A DNA stretch of 64,000 bases from Callaeas wilsoni (lineage: Eukaryota > Chordata > Aves > Passeriformes > Callaeidae): the NCBI GenBank assembly GCA_013398955.1, contig VWPU01004989.1, positions 496,001-560,000 of the forward strand, in the 5' to 3' direction. Below are positions 62,101 through 64,000 of the stretch, one piece after another (within the stretch, counting starts at the first letter, position 1; every line of letters begins with the position of its first letter). The notes beneath the pieces are model-generated. The model saw nothing but the letters and a program-made list of their open reading frames with translations. It was not told the DNA's origin and ran no database searches. Made by a program: the position numbers and the translations under genes.

Positions 62101-64000
62101 CACTTGGACATGACATTACGTGTGAGTTAGTGAGAATTTACCATCAGGAGAAATACTAAATGCACAAACTGCTTATTTCATTCATAGCTATTCTTTTGCT
62201 GTGAATACCACAAAAAGACTGATCACAGTATTAGTAGAAGCCACAAAATTGGGAATGAGATAGTTCGACACAGCAGTGCATGTTTTCTGCCTGGTTTTGG
62301 TGCTTCAGGGTGCACTGAGGGACAGAGTCACACAGGTTCCTGTTCCTCTGAACCCATAATAAACAAACACCAGCAGAAGCATGTACGTCATGTCAGCTTG
62401 GGCTTCCTGAGTCTGCACACAAGCTGCAACCATGACTCAGTGACAGGGACTATCTCACTGCTCCCTTTGAAGTGTCACACAGGCACAGCCTGTAATACTT
62501 TCATAAATTAATCCAGAAAAAGGGTGTAGAAACAACACCAAAGGTATGCAAAATGGAAGTCTTAGCGCAGAGGAAAGCAAGCAAAAGGCAGGAAGACCGG
62601 CAAGGTGCAGAGAGTCCAAGTGACAATACATACAAATAAATCTAGGAACAAATTCTCTATTCTCCCCATGACCTCCACGAGTCCTCCTGACATTACAGAG
62701 AACTGTGGAGGCTGGCCTCAGCCTGTACTCCATCTGACAGACTATCAAATAAATGCAGAGTCTCGCCTTTTCCTCTTCATGAATTTGCCATGCCAGATCA
62801 AAGAAGTGGGAATTTGGGACCAGTGCAGTACTGATGCAGCTGGCAGAGTTGTTTATTTGAGAGGCTAAATTCAACCTTCGCTTGGTCGAATAACTTAATT
62901 GTGCTTACTGGGAGTCTGCTTTTTAAAAGGTTCAATTCTATCTGCTGCCAAGAATCAGAGTTTGCTTTCAGCATGAAATTATCTCAGGGGAAGGCTTTTC
63001 TGAGCCAAACCAGTCCAAAAGTATTCTTAATTGCTTTCCACACTCTTGTGAAACGTGAGATTACGCAGCGAATCTACATTCTAAAGCAGAAAAATTAAGG
63101 AGAGAGAAAGGTGAAAGAATACCTGACAGAGTAAAATAATAATCTTAACCACATACCCTAAATAACAAAATACAACTTCAGATGTTAAAGAGTTTTTAAC
63201 AATCATCGTGCGTCCCATGAAAAACTACAATCAGGTTATATTAACAACGGAACACAGACTGTGCAGACCTATTTTTAATAACACTATTTGAAAACTCTTT
63301 GACTGGTCTATACAGGTGTGTATTGTATTTTATTTGTAAATCATCTCATAAATTTAACTGAACTTATAAGACAGAGAGAGCCTTTTGAAGGGTAAGTAAA
63401 TTTTCCTTTGTCTTGATTTGCTTTTATTAATATATCAGAAGTTTCAGGAAAGATGAGATTATCTTTCATGCTAGAATAGCAATGCTGACACAACAATATC
63501 AAAACTATCATTGAAAAACATTAGTCTACAGATAGTTCTCATCTATTGTACTGAACCACAAACACATTTCTTCAGGGTTTGGCAGCAAAGCCTCAATATG
63601 AAGGTAGACAAAAGGAGCAGTGGAATACAGCTTCTGTAATCAACAGCAATATACTCTTCAAAATGTCTAGGATTATGTCAGGAAAATTCAGAGAATTTCT
63701 CAAGTTTAGATAACAAGGAACTAGAAAGCTTTGAAGACAGATTAGTTAGAAACAGAATGCCTATAAGTATTATGAATTTTTTAATACAGATGTGGGCGCA
63801 GATGGGTCAAATAGATATCAGTCTAAATCATACAGGATGTGACAAGTTTTGTCTCTTCAGTGATCCTTCTGTCAGCTTGAATAATTTGCAGAGGAATATA
63901 TCTGGTTTCCCCCCCTCATCTACAGAGGCATCTCATTCTGTCATTCAGTAAATATAAGTATCCAAGCGGAAGCCTATTCTAAATCTATACACAAATACAC
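59196..64000. other. No gene recognised; unique AT-rich DNA to the window end
   Basis: It contains an A/C-rich low-complexity stretch at 60914-60964 (aaaccaa-type words) and short taaatcac duplications near 61867. The 139-codon minus-strand frame at 62455-62874 is overlapped by a plus-strand frame (62605-62868), and neither has a known motif. No gene, RNA or large repeat was recognised. Confidence 0.5.
60914..60964. repeat. A/C-rich low-complexity stretch
   Basis: Degenerate repeats of aaaccaa and aaacaaa words over about 50 bases. Confidence 0.7.

Noticed and set aside
62455..62874. 139-codon minus-strand open frame
   Set aside because: It is overlapped by an open frame on the other strand; no motif, repeat or splice context supports coding.
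1..64000. tRNA, rRNA, known microRNA, CRISPR or prokaryotic operon signals
   Set aside because: None was recognised on reading; no cloverleaf with A and B boxes, no known mature microRNA word in a hairpin, and no bacterial gene layout.

Overview
This window reads as AT-rich, non-coding nuclear DNA from a bird. The evidence is the repeat content. There are several 5'-truncated CR1 LINE copies with the CR1-type 3' end (tandem TTCTATGA-like octamers), and endogenous-retrovirus LTRs whose starts, ends, leader and primer-binding site match LTR families I know as common in birds, probably Neoaves rather than a galliform. These family matches are from memory, not from a search. I found no protein-coding gene, tRNA, rRNA or CRISPR array. 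No open frame reaches 175 codons, and most of the longest ones lie in repeats. Whether the window is intergenic or a long intron cannot be decided from the sequence.

Layout: 1-9600 is unique AT-rich sequence with a short CR1 3' tail near 1350. A CR1 3' end lies on the minus strand at 9601-9820. 9821-17775 is unique sequence with a hairpin at 15100, followed by an LTR 5' fragment at 17776. 17931-23199 is unique. A CR1 copy with reverse-transcriptase-derived sequence lies at 23200-23740. 23741-33395 is unique and carries a strong hairpin at 25762. A repeat cluster follows: CR1 minus (33396-33569), CR1 minus (34362-34955), CR1 plus (35790-36314) and an LTR (36582-37020). 37021-44485 is unique, with a perfect 17-bp hairpin at 40431 and a small CpG-retaining patch at 42621.

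The most structured part is 44486-50413. A 591-bp LTR with a CpG-decayed Lys-type primer-binding site and retroviral leader runs into a degenerate tandem array of about 48-bp units. Some 3.6 kb downstream lies a second, longer LTR-like element (about 49318-50413) that contains its own array of about 48-bp units with a very similar core. A deleted minus-strand copy of the 36582 LTR family lies at 52689-52880. A CpG-rich patch lies at 53878-54139 and a long decayed CR1 at about 58050-59195. The rest, to 64000, is unique.

I saw no convincing undescribed biological system. The observations most worth checking are the recurrent 48-bp minisatellite in two different ERV contexts, the perfect hairpins at 40431 and 25762, and the two CpG-retaining patches at 42621 and 53878.
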